Shown: piece by piece, positions 1-8,335 of the stretch | How positions within the stretch are numbered: position 1 is the stretch's first letter | Layout: every line of letters starts with the position of its first letter | DNA from: Porphyromonas somerae DSM 23386 | GTDB taxonomy: Bacteria > Bacteroidota > Bacteroidia > Bacteroidales > Porphyromonadaceae | Direction: 5' to 3' | DNA length: 36,170 nt | Assembly (NCBI RefSeq): GCF_000372405.1 | Contig: NZ_AQVC01000022.1 | Span: forward strand, 198 to 36,367 | The notes under the pieces: generated by a model | Told to the model about the DNA's origin: nothing | What the model saw: the letters and a program-made list of their open reading frames with translations, nothing else | The model's database searches: none | Program-made: the position numbers and the translations under genes

Positions 1-316
1 ATCGCTTTGCTACTAGTGGTATTGCCTTGTTGCCATCTTTTGTTATCCCCCATAGCTTCACCTCGTCACCATTCTTCCACTCATTAACTAGCTTTCCATT
101 AGCAATGACCCCTCCGCTTGTTAGGGAAAGAGCTAGTCTAATCTCTCCACTAGGAGTGGGTGCTGGAGTAGGGGGAGGTGTTGGTTCCGGAGGGATAGGT
201 CTGTCCTTTCCGTTACAACTCATTAATGCCATACATCCCATTAGTGTATATAGTGCTGCCTTCGCAAAAATATTCCTTTGCGAGCTCCGTCTCAATTGAT
301 TCATTATCCGCTTCAT
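1..316 (-). CDS. Partial lipoprotein, possibly fimbrillin (Mfa-like) family
   Basis: An open frame on the minus strand begins at ATG 316 (alternative in-frame ATG at 304) and runs off the left edge, so only about 105 N-terminal residues are visible. It has a basic n-region, a hydrophobic stretch and a lipobox-like end (ALMSC, Cys34; Cys28 in LMGC is an alternative). A Pro/Thr-rich linker follows, typical of surface-exposed Bacteroidota lipoproteins. The segment after the linker contains VNEWKNGDEVKLWG, which resembles the 'W..GD.i.ly' motif near the start of fimbrillin/Mfa-like domains. The lipoprotein call is well supported; the fimbrillin call rests on one short motif. It is divergent from the transfer operon and has no copy of the shared promoter element upstream, so it may be a neighbour of the element rather than part of it. 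Confidence 0.6.
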   Translation of the reverse strand, partial: MKRIMNQLRRSSQRNIFAKAALYTLMGCMALMSCNGKDRPIPPEPTPPPTPAPTPSGEIRLALSLTSGGVIANGKLVNEWKNGDEVKLWGITKDGNKAIPLVAKR

Positions 317-456
317 AATTATACAGTTTTTATTTGGTTTGCAATATACTATTTTATCCTCATAAGTGACTGGCACTCATCTTCTTTCTCATACCTAAAG
401 ATACCACTTTTTCACCAATCCGCCAAACATTTCGACTGCTTTTACACCCCCTAACT

Positions 457-474
457 AGTTGCTATATAGCAACT
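457..474. promoter_or_regulatory. 18-bp perfect palindrome in the divergent intergenic region
   Basis: AGTTGCTATATAGCAACT is a perfect inverted repeat between the lipoprotein start (316) and the first transfer promoter (529). No T-tract follows on either strand, which suits a dimeric repressor operator better than a terminator. The rest of 317-520 shows no gene and no recognisable site. Confidence 0.35.
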
Positions 475-528
475 TATGTTAGTGGCTCCAACCTATTTAT
501 CCGTTTTCCTTTTTTCATCTTCTATCGC

Positions 529-579
529 ATGCGGCAATTGGGAGGATGTTGAGGTGGACGTAAACCATAGCTACCTTTG
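529..579 (+). promoter_or_regulatory. Promoter A1 with ATGCGGCAATT element
   Basis: ATGCGGCAATT lies at 529-539 and the -7 element TACCTTTG at 572-579, separated by 32 nt. TACCTTTG fits the Bacteroidetes consensus TAnnTTTG. A TTG 20 nt before the -7 could serve as a weak -33, but this is not shared by most sister promoters. The predicted start is near 586. It drives only the short unit ending in the hairpin at 640-670, unless the terminator is read through. Confidence 0.65.
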
Positions 580-585
580 TGTACA

Positions 586-675
586 TATCTTATCGCTTTG
601 AAATATAAGCAATCTATTTGTAATTAGAAATTAATTTGGAGAGGGTGGAGATGTGAGATCTGCACCCTCTTGCTT
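586..675 (+). ncRNA. Putative small/leader RNA A1 with terminator hairpin
   Basis: Transcription from promoter A1 would give about 85-90 nt ending at a hairpin at 640-670. AGAGGGTG (640-647) pairs with CACCCTCT (663-670), a G/G mismatch follows, then AGAT pairs with ATCT around the loop GTGAG. A T-rich stretch follows. The hairpin is identical in unit B1 (13213-13243) and differs by one base in C1 (17008-17038), while the flanks have diverged, so the hairpin itself appears to be conserved. No ORF with a start codon crosses it. Confidence 0.5.
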
Positions 676-691
676 TGTTGTGACCACTCGT

Positions 692-741
692 ATGCGGCAA
701 TTGGAAGAAGTCGCACCCTCCTCTATATGAGGCTACCTTTG
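692..741 (+). promoter_or_regulatory. Promoter A2 with ATGCGGCAATT element
   Basis: ATGCGGCAATT at 692-702 and TACCTTTG at 734-741 are separated by 31 nt. No TTTG/TTG sits at the usual -33 distance, so the upstream element probably compensates through an activator. The predicted start is near 748. It is the middle member of the triple promoter array before traE. Confidence 0.65.
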
Positions 742-747
742 TTACGT

Positions 748-808
748 ACAATTTTAATGAATTCTTTTCTTTGGGAGGGCGGAGATGCGAGTTCTCCGTC
801 CTCTTGTC
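748..808 (+). ncRNA. Putative small/leader RNA A2 with terminator hairpin
   Basis: The predicted transcript is about 60 nt. Its hairpin pairs GAGGGCGGAGA (775-785) with TCTCCGTCCTC (793-803) around TGCGAGT, and a T-rich run follows. Compared with A1, the U-A pair (646/664) has become C-G (780/798) and the G/G mismatch has become G-C. This is compensatory change and supports an RNA structure rather than a coding sequence. The core GATGCGAG matches the GATGTGAG of the other units. Confidence 0.5.
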
Positions 809-867
809 TTTGCTGTAACCTTTGCTCCGTTTCCCCTTCTTTTTTTCGTCATTTCAACTTCAATCGT

Positions 868-917
868 ATGCGGCAATTGGAAGAATGAGTTTATGGGTTG
901 CCAACTGCCTATCTTTG
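868..917 (+). promoter_or_regulatory. Promoter A3 of the tra operon with ATGCGGCAATT element
   Basis: ATGCGGCAATT at 868-878 is followed after 31 nt by TATCTTTG at 910-917. The predicted start is near 924, leaving a ~47-nt leader before the traE ATG at 971. No hairpin separates it from traE, so it is the promoter that reads into the transfer operon. A pyrimidine-rich tract (about 826-850) precedes it, as at sister sites. Confidence 0.7.
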
Positions 918-970
918 ACGTATGAAAATGAGTAATCATATTTTTTATAAGCAAAAAGAGAGATGAGATT

Positions 971-1324
971 ATGAAAAAAAGAGTTTTGTCCAATGGTTGG
1001 ACTAGTTTAAGGAAGTTGTATTACTTCGGATTTTTGGGATTGTTGCCTGCCACAGAGTCCTTTGCTCAAGGTCTCTCTCAAGTGAATTCAGAGCTAAGTA
1101 AAGTTACGGAGGATCTTAAGATTAGTGCCAGCAACGTGATTAGCATTGTTCAAGTGCTTGCTGGTATTTTAGCGGTAGTGGCTCTAATCACCTTGGTAGT
1201 TAAGTTTCAAGAGGGTGACCATGAAGCTAAGAAGAAGCTGATGATGTGGGTTGGTGGTCTTGTGGTGTTCTTCATTGCAATTAGTATCGCTAAATCTCTT
1301 TTTAAGATTGGAGGAGGAATATAA
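971..1324 (+). CDS. traE: TraE, conjugative transposon membrane protein (DUF4134)
   Basis: A 117-residue protein with a signal peptide ending near ESFA-Q (residue ~33) and two predicted membrane helices (about 56-77 and 91-110), the second followed by a glycine-rich C-terminus (KIGGGI). This size and layout match Bacteroides TraE, a small integral membrane component of the mating-pair formation apparatus (VirB2/VirB3-like position). It is the first gene of the tra operon and lies ~50 nt downstream of promoter A3. The start ATG follows an AT-rich leader, as is usual in Bacteroidota. Order and sequence character make the call firm; the exact structural role is inferred from the family. Confidence 0.9.
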   Translation: MKKRVLSNGWTSLRKLYYFGFLGLLPATESFAQGLSQVNSELSKVTEDLKISASNVISIVQVLAGILAVVALITLVVKFQEGDHEAKKKLMMWVGGLVVFFIAISIAKSLFKIGGGI

Positions 1325-1359
1325 TTTAGCTTTTAAGCAATAGAGATTAGGTCAAGGCT

Positions 1360-1701
1360 GTGTTTGAGGTTTCAGTATATAAAGGAGCAGAGCGTCAGAT
1401 ACGTGTTTGGGGTTTAAGTTTTACTTATGCCCTAGTTCTATTTGGCGGTCTGCTCGTAACCGTAGGAGGCTATATATTTGCCTCAGTCGTTTATGGAGCT
1501 GGTTTTTTGGGTCTTCTAATTGCGATGAGCATATTTGGTGCCTTCGCCTATATGGTGGTTAAGGTCTCGAGAAAATATGGTCGTGGTGGTCTTTCAAAGA
1601 GTATTGCGAGTAAGAAAGTCCCCGAGGTAATAGTGGGAGGGATCACCCCTCCTACGAGGTTAGCACATTTAGAGTTATGTTCAAGACAACAAAAAAAGTA
1701 G
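1360..1701 (+). CDS. traF: TraF, conjugative transposon membrane protein (DUF4133, VirB3-like)
   Basis: A 113-residue protein starting at GTG 1360, with two long hydrophobic segments (about 19-43 and 47-67) and a basic tail after RKYGRGG. Its size and location immediately before the VirB4-type ATPase match TraF of Bacteroides conjugative transposons, a VirB3-like inner-membrane subunit. Its 3' end overlaps the start of traG by 25 nt, which implies translational coupling. No ATG gives a full-length product, so GTG is the chosen start. Confidence 0.85.
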   Translation: MFEVSVYKGAERQIRVWGLSFTYALVLFGGLLVTVGGYIFASVVYGAGFLGLLIAMSIFGAFAYMVVKVSRKYGRGGLSKSIASKKVPEVIVGGITPPTRLAHLELCSRQQKK

Positions 1702-4229
1702 GTCGTTTAGAGGAGTACTTCCCAATCATTGCGATGGAGAGTGATTTCTTAATAAGTAAGCAGGCAACCTTTACAGCTTGCTACGAAGTCACCTTGCCAG
1801 AGATATTCAGTCTGTCGGAAGTTGATTACGAGCGAGTTCAATCTATTTGGCAACGCTCTATCAACATTTTGCCAGACCTAACTATCGTACATAAGCAAGA
1901 CCATTTTATCAGTAAGAAGTATGAGGTAGATTTCAGCAAAAAGGAGTACACCTACTTTGATATGGCCTTTGAGAAACATTTCTTATCGAGACCCTATCAG
2001 GAACATAAGTGCTATCTATTTATTACAAAATGCAATAGAAAAAACTTCAAGGCCACAACCCTCTATTCAGCACTGACCCAGAAGCGTCTTTTGCCATTCA
2101 ATGCATTTGATGTGTCAGAGCTTCAAGTATTCTCAGATAAGCTGATGCAGTTTGAAGAGATCTTTAAGGAGTCAGGGTTGATGGATATTAAACGGCTGAG
2201 AGGAAGAGAGCTCGTAGGGCAGACCCTCTCCGAAGAGAGAAGTCCGATGAAGAAAGGGCTCCTCGAAGATTACCTCACTCTCTACCAAGATATTGCTCCA
2301 ACAGATATAGAGCTAATGCCCGACTGTGTTAGGGTAGGGGATTACTATATAGATGCTCATAGCGTAGCAGACATAGAGCTGCTTCCAAATATGGTCTCCT
2401 CGTCTGTCCAGAACGAAATGTTCTCCGTGGGGTCCCATAAACAGCACCTTTCCTTCTTGAGCCCAATTGGGCTTCTGTTGCCTTGTGATCATATAGTAAA
2501 CCAGTATATCTTTCTTGAGGACACACAGACTGTTTTGGCAAAGCTAGAACAGAGGAAGAACTACTTAATGAGCTTGTCCAATTTTGGAGGAAGTAATAAG
2601 GAAAGCTTTAAGTCTCTATCTGAGTTCTTAGAGGTTCAAGGAGCGGGTTCAGCACGGCTTGTGCGAGTTCACGTCAATGTGTTGAGCTTGTCTAAGAGTA
2701 ATGAGGAGCGACCTCGTAATAACGCCAAGGTATCAGCGGCGATGGCAAGGTGTAACATCACTCCATATAGAGAAGTACACACCGTGCCACAGCTCTTTTG
2801 GGCAGGTATTCCAGGAAATAGTTCCGACCTAGACCCAGAAGATACCTTTATCTGCTTCCTATCAAATGCCACTTGCTTGATGACTATAGAGACGAACTAT
2901 AGAGATAGCCTCTCTCCATTTGGTATTAAGCTATGCGAGCGTTTGTCAGGTCGTCCTGTCCATATTGACATCAGCGATGAGCCGATGAAGAAAGGTATCA
3001 TCAACAACAGAAATAAATTTGTTGTAGGACCTTCCGGAAGTGGTAAATCTTTCTTCATGAACCACATGCTACGACAATATTACGAGCAAGGATCCCATGT
3101 GGTGATTGTGGACGTAGGACATAGCTACGAACACCTTTGCCAGATCATTAATATCAAGACAAAGGGCGAAGATGGTATCTACTATACCTACGATGAGAAC
3201 AACCCATTGAGTTTTAATCCATTCTATACAGACGACTACGTCTATAGTGAGGATAAGAAAAACTCATTGGTGATGTTACTCTTCACACTTTGGAAGGGCA
3301 CCTCCGACCCTATCACCAACACAGAGCGTAGTGTGATGGGAAGTGCTGTAGATGCCTATATCAAGTTTGTGACAGAGGACCGTCACATTCGTCCATGTTT
3401 TGATACCTTCTATGATTTCATGCATATAGAGTATCGTGAGGTGATGGAGACGAGCGATGTCTATATAGATGATAACGACTTTGACCTCAATAACTTTTTA
3501 ACTACGGTAACACCATACTATAAGAATAACCGCTTCGGTTACCTTCTTAATAGTGATGACAATATTGATTTGTTGAAAAAGAGGTTTGTGGTCTTTGAGA
3601 TTGATAAGATCAAGGATAACGCAGAGCTACTACCAATCATCACCATCATTATTACTGAGATGTTCATTAATAAGATGAGGAGATTGCCACAGAGCGTTCG
3701 TAAGGTGATTGTCATTGAGGAGGCATGGAGTGCATTAGCGAATGGTAATATGGCCGACTTTATTGCCTATCTGTATCGTACGGTGCGTAAGTTCTATGGC
3801 GAGGCGATGGTAGTAACACAAAACATCTCCGACCTTGTAGGCAATCAAGTTGTGAAAGACACCATCGTAAACAACAGCGACTGTAAGATAGTGCTTGACA
3901 TGGGTAAGTTCGCAGAACAGTTTGATGCAATTGCCTACTTACTAGGACTTAACGAAAAGCAGATTGCTCAGGTACTGTCCATCAATACAGGCAAGGTAGA
4001 GATCAAGGGTAAGAACCCATCAAAAGATGTGTTCATCCTACTTGGTGAGAGTGTAGGAGCTGTTTATGCTACAGAGGTGAGCAGAACAGAGTACTATGCC
4101 TATACGACCGAGAGTAGCGAGAAGGAAAAGGTGAAGAAGGAGCTTGCTCGATGTGAAGGGAATATAGATAAAGCTCTTTATAACCTCGCTAGTGCAGACG
4201 AGGAGAAAAGGGCTAGAGAAGTGTATTAA
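1677..4229 (+). CDS. traG: TraG, VirB4-type conjugation ATPase
   Basis: An 850-residue cytoplasmic ATPase that powers assembly and substrate passage of the type IV secretion channel. Walker A is GPSGSGKS (residues 451-458), preceded by a TraG-type N-terminal domain of ~430 residues. Walker B is VIVIEEAW (677-684), followed by the conserved VTQNISDL segment. Length is normal for Bacteroidota TraG (about 830-850). Despite the name, this is the VirB4 homologue and not the VirD4 coupling protein, for which no candidate is visible here. The gene overlaps traF and is followed 20 nt later by traI. Confidence 0.97.
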   Translation: MFKTTKKVGRLEEYFPIIAMESDFLISKQATFTACYEVTLPEIFSLSEVDYERVQSIWQRSINILPDLTIVHKQDHFISKKYEVDFSKKEYTYFDMAFEKHFLSRPYQEHKCYLFITKCNRKNFKATTLYSALTQKRLLPFNAFDVSELQVFSDKLMQFEEIFKESGLMDIKRLRGRELVGQTLSEERSPMKKGLLEDYLTLYQDIAPTDIELMPDCVRVGDYYIDAHSVADIELLPNMVSSSVQNEMFSVGSHKQHLSFLSPIGLLLPCDHIVNQYIFLEDTQTVLAKLEQRKNYLMSLSNFGGSNKESFKSLSEFLEVQGAGSARLVRVHVNVLSLSKSNEERPRNNAKVSAAMARCNITPYREVHTVPQLFWAGIPGNSSDLDPEDTFICFLSNATCLMTIETNYRDSLSPFGIKLCERLSGRPVHIDISDEPMKKGIINNRNKFVVGPSGSGKSFFMNHMLRQYYEQGSHVVIVDVGHSYEHLCQIINIKTKGEDGIYYTYDENNPLSFNPFYTDDYVYSEDKKNSLVMLLFTLWKGTSDPITNTERSVMGSAVDAYIKFVTEDRHIRPCFDTFYDFMHIEYREVMETSDVYIDDNDFDLNNFLTTVTPYYKNNRFGYLLNSDDNIDLLKKRFVVFEIDKIKDNAELLPIITIIITEMFINKMRRLPQSVRKVIVIEEAWSALANGNMADFIAYLYRTVRKFYGEAMVVTQNISDLVGNQVVKDTIVNNSDCKIVLDMGKFAEQFDAIAYLLGLNEKQIAQVLSINTGKVEIKGKNPSKDVFILLGESVGAVYATEVSRTEYYAYTTESSEKEKVKKELARCEGNIDKALYNLASADEEKRAREVY

Positions 4230-4249
4230 TAGTTAACTTTTAGAAGGGT

Positions 4250-4963
4250 ATGATTATGAAAAAGTTTAGACAAATTATGTTGGTGCTGTTGCTGTTTACG
4301 GGAGGGTATTCAGCTACAGTCCCTGTGGCAAATGCCCAAGTTTATGAGGTTGGAAAGGCAATTGTTGGTGGGCTTGGAAGGTTGTTGGGAATATCATCAA
4401 AGACAGCTAAAAATGCTGCGATGATTAAGGTCGTAAAGGAGATCTTGCAGGGAACAGGTGCAATGGACAAGAAGCTGGCAGGACTTAACGAGATCTGTGG
4501 TGGTATGAATAATGACATTGATAGTTTGTGGAGGGCGACCAACACTTACTACAATGACCTAAAGCTTCTTAGCGGCGGTGTTCAGGACTATCGTGATATG
4601 CTTAATTTCATTGGACATACACGTGACATCCAAGGATATTGTGGTGCTGCTATCAACTTGACTTCAAGAAGTAAGTACTTGACTTTAGCAGAGTACGAGT
4701 ATGTATTGAATAATGCCGTCTCTATCCAAGAGTATAGCTTTAACCACTTGAAAAAGCTTTACAGTCTTGTTAGCCAGAATGGCACATTGAAGATGAGCGA
4801 CTACGAGCGACTACAGATGCTGAAAGAGCTATCAGATGAGCAAGCAAAGGTACTCGGATCAGCGAGGAACCTCGTTGTTTATGTTAAGAGAGCAGAGCTA
4901 AGACACGAGAATAGGGTAAAGGATGCTGCATTCCGAGAGAGCTTCCTGAATATGCGGCTCTAG
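4250..4963 (+). CDS. traI: TraI, conjugative transposon protein (DUF4141)
   Basis: A 237-residue exported protein. The start may be ATG 4250 or ATG 4256; the second gives a compact signal peptide (MKKFRQIMLVLLLF... ending VANAQ). The mature part is alpha-helical and resembles the periplasmic, VirB5-like TraI/DUF4141 proteins that sit between traG and traJ. The position in the operon agrees. The name is shared with unrelated F-plasmid TraI; this one is not a relaxase. Confidence 0.85.
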   Translation: MIMKKFRQIMLVLLLFTGGYSATVPVANAQVYEVGKAIVGGLGRLLGISSKTAKNAAMIKVVKEILQGTGAMDKKLAGLNEICGGMNNDIDSLWRATNTYYNDLKLLSGGVQDYRDMLNFIGHTRDIQGYCGAAINLTSRSKYLTLAEYEYVLNNAVSIQEYSFNHLKKLYSLVSQNGTLKMSDYERLQMLKELSDEQAKVLGSARNLVVYVKRAELRHENRVKDAAFRESFLNMRL

Positions 4964-5019
4964 TCTTAGTGGCAAAAGTATTGTGAGAGTTATTGGCTTT
5001 AGAGGTAGGAGAATTTATT

Positions 5020-6033
5020 ATGGCTAGCGAGAATTTTGTAGATAGTGGGGTTACCTCCATTGCAGATTCGCTGAATGAGGTTTTTGATAATATGATGGAC
5101 TCTGCCGATCTGTTGATCGGCTTGAGTACCGTCATAGCGGGTATTGGTTGTATTGTCTACCTTGCTTCCGTCCTGCTACCGATGATTGAGCGGTCAGAGC
5201 GAATTGAGATTTATCCACTTCTAAAGCCAATATTTGTTGCTTTGGTGATTGCAAACTTTACTACACTGACGAAGGCAGGTAGTGAGATAAGTACAGGGTT
5301 AGGTAATGCCATCGGCAAGATGGTTCCAACACAAGATGTTAATAGTTACTTCTCTACGTTTATGGATAAAGTGGCCCAGATGACAGGGCGATCAAATTCT
5401 GATACCCCAATTACGGTATCTGTTCCTCCACCTAATGCCAAAAGAACATATAACTATTATGGTACCGAGATGCCAGTTGATGACTATGGCTTTATCCATT
5501 TGCCAAATAAGAGTATTCAGGTCGCCGAAGATTTGACCAAGAGGCAAGTTGAAGCTGAAAAAGTAGATGATTCAAACTTTTGGACATGGTTGTGGATGCA
5601 GGGTGTGTATGGTCTGCTGATCCCTACTCTTGCATGGTTGGCGATGATGTTAGGGCAGTTAATCTACTTGGGACTTATGTTGTTCAGTAAGTTCTACCTT
5701 GTTATCTTGGCTATTGTTGGTCCATTAAGCTTCGGCTTGAGCCAGTTTAAGATGTTTGCTGGCTCAGCGTCACAGTGGCTAGCGAGGTTTTTGTCAGTCG
5801 GTCTTTGGCCGGGGTTGGCTTCGCTTGTCAGAGCTATCATCAATGAGATAGTTATGGCAATCGCAAATAATCTCCAACCCACCTTCTCGGCTGTTCTCGT
5901 CTCAATATTATTGTTACTGTTTTCAGCTACTCTCTACTTGCAAGTTCCCACGCTAGCAAGCTTTATAATTCAGAGTGGTGGCGTAGGTAATTCTACCGGA
6001 ACGGCAAAGAATATTGTGAAAAAGATATTTTAA
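5020..6033 (+). CDS. traJ: TraJ, VirB6/TrbL-like inner-membrane channel protein, copy 1
   Basis: A polytopic protein of 337 residues. I choose ATG 5020 rather than the upstream TTG 4993 because GGTAGGAG lies just before it and the product then begins MASENF. A first hydrophobic segment (about 28-53, ending VLLPMI) is followed by a hydrophilic domain and then a cluster of helices containing FYLVILAIVGPLSFGLSQF and SVGLWPG, typical of Bacteroidota TraJ. It forms part of the inner-membrane channel. A second TraJ paralogue follows after 6 nt, which is unusual because related elements generally have one. Confidence 0.9.
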   Translation: MASENFVDSGVTSIADSLNEVFDNMMDSADLLIGLSTVIAGIGCIVYLASVLLPMIERSERIEIYPLLKPIFVALVIANFTTLTKAGSEISTGLGNAIGKMVPTQDVNSYFSTFMDKVAQMTGRSNSDTPITVSVPPPNAKRTYNYYGTEMPVDDYGFIHLPNKSIQVAEDLTKRQVEAEKVDDSNFWTWLWMQGVYGLLIPTLAWLAMMLGQLIYLGLMLFSKFYLVILAIVGPLSFGLSQFKMFAGSASQWLARFLSVGLWPGLASLVRAIINEIVMAIANNLQPTFSAVLVSILLLLFSATLYLQVPTLASFIIQSGGVGNSTGTAKNIVKKIF

Positions 6034-6039
6034 GACGCC

Positions 6040-7641
6040 ATGAGTGCTACAGAAGGGACAAGGGATATTGGTGATGTTATCAATGGTGGCATTCGAGACA
6101 CTATTGATGGTGCGGACAACTTCATTACAAACGTCTTTAATTCGATTGATAATACGGTTTGGGGGCTGTTAGACCCTATTAAAGACTTTGCTGTTGTATT
6201 GGCTAGCATCGGTATTATTATTTACCTAGCTAAGGTTCTATTGCCAATGATAGAATCCAATAGACCAATAGATCTCTATCCATTGATTCGCCCTATTTGC
6301 ATTGCCCTTGTCATTACGAATTTCAGTGTTGTAACTTCTCTCCTAAATGAAACGCTTAGTGGTATTAGCAATGGAGTTAAATCAACGTATGAGACGGAGA
6401 AGGTCGAGACGATTGCCTTTGACCAAGCTCGGGAGAAGGGCAAGAAGAAGCTAGAGGAGCAAAAGGCTGAGAACGAGAAGAAAAAGAGCTTGCTTAAAAG
6501 TATTGGTGCATTTATTTTTGAGGGGGCTAAAGGGTACTTTCAACAGGAGATTGGAGAGGCTATTTTGACCTTCAAGTATGATATTCTTTTTCCAGCCCTT
6601 GCGTGGATAGCAGAGTTTCTAGGGGGAATAGCTTATGTCATAATAAACATGATGAGCCGTTTCTACCTTGTTTTCTTAGCCATCTTTGGTCCAGTCACAT
6701 TGGCATTGAGCCAATTTACACCCCTTCAAAGTAGTTTTAGGGATTGGGTGGCTCGTTACATTTCTGTTGGTCTTTGGCCAGCTATGGCGAATCTTCTGCG
6801 ATACCTTAACAACTTCATTATTGTTAAGATGAATAGCTCATTTGGAGATTCATTTGATGCTGCCTTGGTGATGTTCTTGGCTCTTATCATGGTTAGCTAC
6901 TTCTATTTCGAAATACCTGAGATCAGCGAGTATATTGTATCAGGAGGAGGTGCTGGCAACTTAAATAGTGCGATGCTAAAGTCGACAATGAAAACCACTG
7001 CTGTTACAGGTGCAGTTGCCGGAGGTCTTGGAGCAGGTGTTATGCGGGGAATTGGTAGAGGTGTGGTCACCAATTCGTTCGAGGAGACTTGGGATAAGAA
7101 GTTAACCAAGAGTGGGGAGAGGACAGGTTCCAATGGTCGTATTAATAGAGCAACCCAATATGTCGGAGATAAGGTGGGTAGAGCGGGTCGTGGCACAGTG
7201 GATATTGCTAGAGCTATGATGCATGGTAATTTTACCTATAAGGACATTACTGAATATAAGCAGGGGCTCACTCAAATGCGAGTGGAGAAGGGTGAGCGGT
7301 TTGCTGCTGAGAACAACAAACCCGAGAAGAAAGATCTGCGTAAACAAGCTAAGCAATTGCTTGCAATGAAGAGCCGTGGTGTACGCTTGAGCCCCGACCA
7401 ACAAGAGCTAGTAGATAGGTATAAGGAAGGTCGATATAAGGGTGATGGCAAGTTTGAATTGACAAATGCTGAGAGGAGAGAGCAGGATAGTAAGGAGTTC
7501 AGAGGAATGCTCTTCAAGGGCTTTCAACGAGGTGCAGAGATGGATGGCTTTAGAGGGCCGATTGACCCAAGCAAGGTTGATGGCTGGCATACCCCTCTGG
7601 TACCCACAAAGAGACAGACAAGATTAATAAATAAACTATAA
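6040..7641 (+). CDS. TraJ paralogue, copy 2, with charged C-terminal extension
   Basis: A 533-residue protein whose first ~330 residues align with the preceding TraJ: both have the N-terminal helix ending VLLPMI, then a FYLV-LAI-GP core and ARY/FISVGLWP. It adds a ~200-residue C-terminal extension that is strongly basic and glycine-rich at its start (GGGAGN, KLTKSGERTG) and ends with many Lys/Arg/Glu. The extension is predicted cytoplasmic and has no family I recognise. Gene order shows an old tandem duplication followed by divergence. The two copies could form a mixed VirB6-type channel, or copy 2 could have a regulatory or substrate-docking role; neither can be decided here. Confidence 0.85.
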   Translation: MSATEGTRDIGDVINGGIRDTIDGADNFITNVFNSIDNTVWGLLDPIKDFAVVLASIGIIIYLAKVLLPMIESNRPIDLYPLIRPICIALVITNFSVVTSLLNETLSGISNGVKSTYETEKVETIAFDQAREKGKKKLEEQKAENEKKKSLLKSIGAFIFEGAKGYFQQEIGEAILTFKYDILFPALAWIAEFLGGIAYVIINMMSRFYLVFLAIFGPVTLALSQFTPLQSSFRDWVARYISVGLWPAMANLLRYLNNFIIVKMNSSFGDSFDAALVMFLALIMVSYFYFEIPEISEYIVSGGGAGNLNSAMLKSTMKTTAVTGAVAGGLGAGVMRGIGRGVVTNSFEETWDKKLTKSGERTGSNGRINRATQYVGDKVGRAGRGTVDIARAMMHGNFTYKDITEYKQGLTQMRVEKGERFAAENNKPEKKDLRKQAKQLLAMKSRGVRLSPDQQELVDRYKEGRYKGDGKFELTNAERREQDSKEFRGMLFKGFQRGAEMDGFRGPIDPSKVDGWHTPLVPTKRQTRLINKL

Positions 7642-7660
7642 CCAAAAACTAAGTATTAAT

Positions 7661-8305
7661 ATGGCAGACTTTAAGATCCTCCCTAATTTGGAGACGAACT
7701 ACAAAAAGATGCGTTTCTATACGCTTACATTTATTTTCTTTTGTTTGATTGTTTGTCTTGGTGCCTTGGTGTATAGCTATATGCAGGTGCAAGAATCAAA
7801 ACGTGTCATTTACGTCCTTGACAAGTCTGGAAGTATGATGCTGGCTACCAATCAAGATGCTAAGATGAGTCGCCCAATAGAGGCAAGAGAGCATGTCCGT
7901 AGATTTCATGATTTGTTGTTAACCCTTACACCAGATGATAAGGCTATAAACAACAATCTTAATAGTGCGATCGCTATGGCCGATAATAGTGCTTATGTCT
8001 ACTATTCTGACCTTGCAGAGAAGGGTTATTATCAGCGTATCGTGAATGGTGATATGATACAAACCATCATTTGTGACTCTATCAAGGTGAATATGGATAG
8101 TTACCCTTACACATGGAGGTATTATGGCAAACAGCGTATCACTAGGGCTAGCTTGCTTGAGACACGAAACTTTGTCAGTGAGGGTGGGCTCGTAGATGTT
8201 GTTCGTAGTGACAATAATCCTAGTGGGTTCATGCTAACACAGTTTAGAGTCCTCGATAATAGCAAGATTAACAGCACTGAGAGAAGAGGTTTCAATAGGT
8301 TTTAA
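7661..8305 (+). CDS. traK: TraK, VirB8-like conjugation protein
   Basis: A 214-residue protein with a short cytoplasmic N-terminus, one membrane helix (about 20-40) and a periplasmic domain. The segment after the helix (RVIYVLDKSGSMMLATNQD) and the motif PIEAREHVRRFHDLLLTLTPDD are characteristic of Bacteroides TraK. VirB8-like proteins nucleate the inner-membrane complex and contact the VirB9/VirB10 core. It lies 19 nt after the second traJ and before the traL-position gene. Confidence 0.93.
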   Translation: MADFKILPNLETNYKKMRFYTLTFIFFCLIVCLGALVYSYMQVQESKRVIYVLDKSGSMMLATNQDAKMSRPIEAREHVRRFHDLLLTLTPDDKAINNNLNSAIAMADNSAYVYYSDLAEKGYYQRIVNGDMIQTIICDSIKVNMDSYPYTWRYYGKQRITRASLLETRNFVSEGGLVDVVRSDNNPSGFMLTQFRVLDNSKINSTERRGFNRF

Positions 8306-8335
8306 TACGTATAACTTTTAATTAATAGAACGATT

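Noticed and set aside
27-299. Plus-strand ORF at the left edge
   Set aside because: The opposite strand encodes a convincing lipoprotein with signal peptide and lipobox; the plus-strand frame is its shadow.
670-888. ORF running from hairpin A1 through hairpin A2 into promoter A3, with similar frames at 13196-13438 and 16994-17230 (shared EGGDVRSxPS...MRQLE peptide)
   Set aside because: The peptide similarity arises because the hairpin and the promoter element are conserved DNA. A1 has no start codon in that frame, the C1 frame does not read the element as MRQL, and A2 shows compensatory stem changes.
1677-4229. Reading traG as the VirD4-type coupling protein because of its name
   Set aside because: Motif layout (GPSGSGKS, VIVIEEAW, VTQNISDL) and the position after traF identify a VirB4 ATPase.
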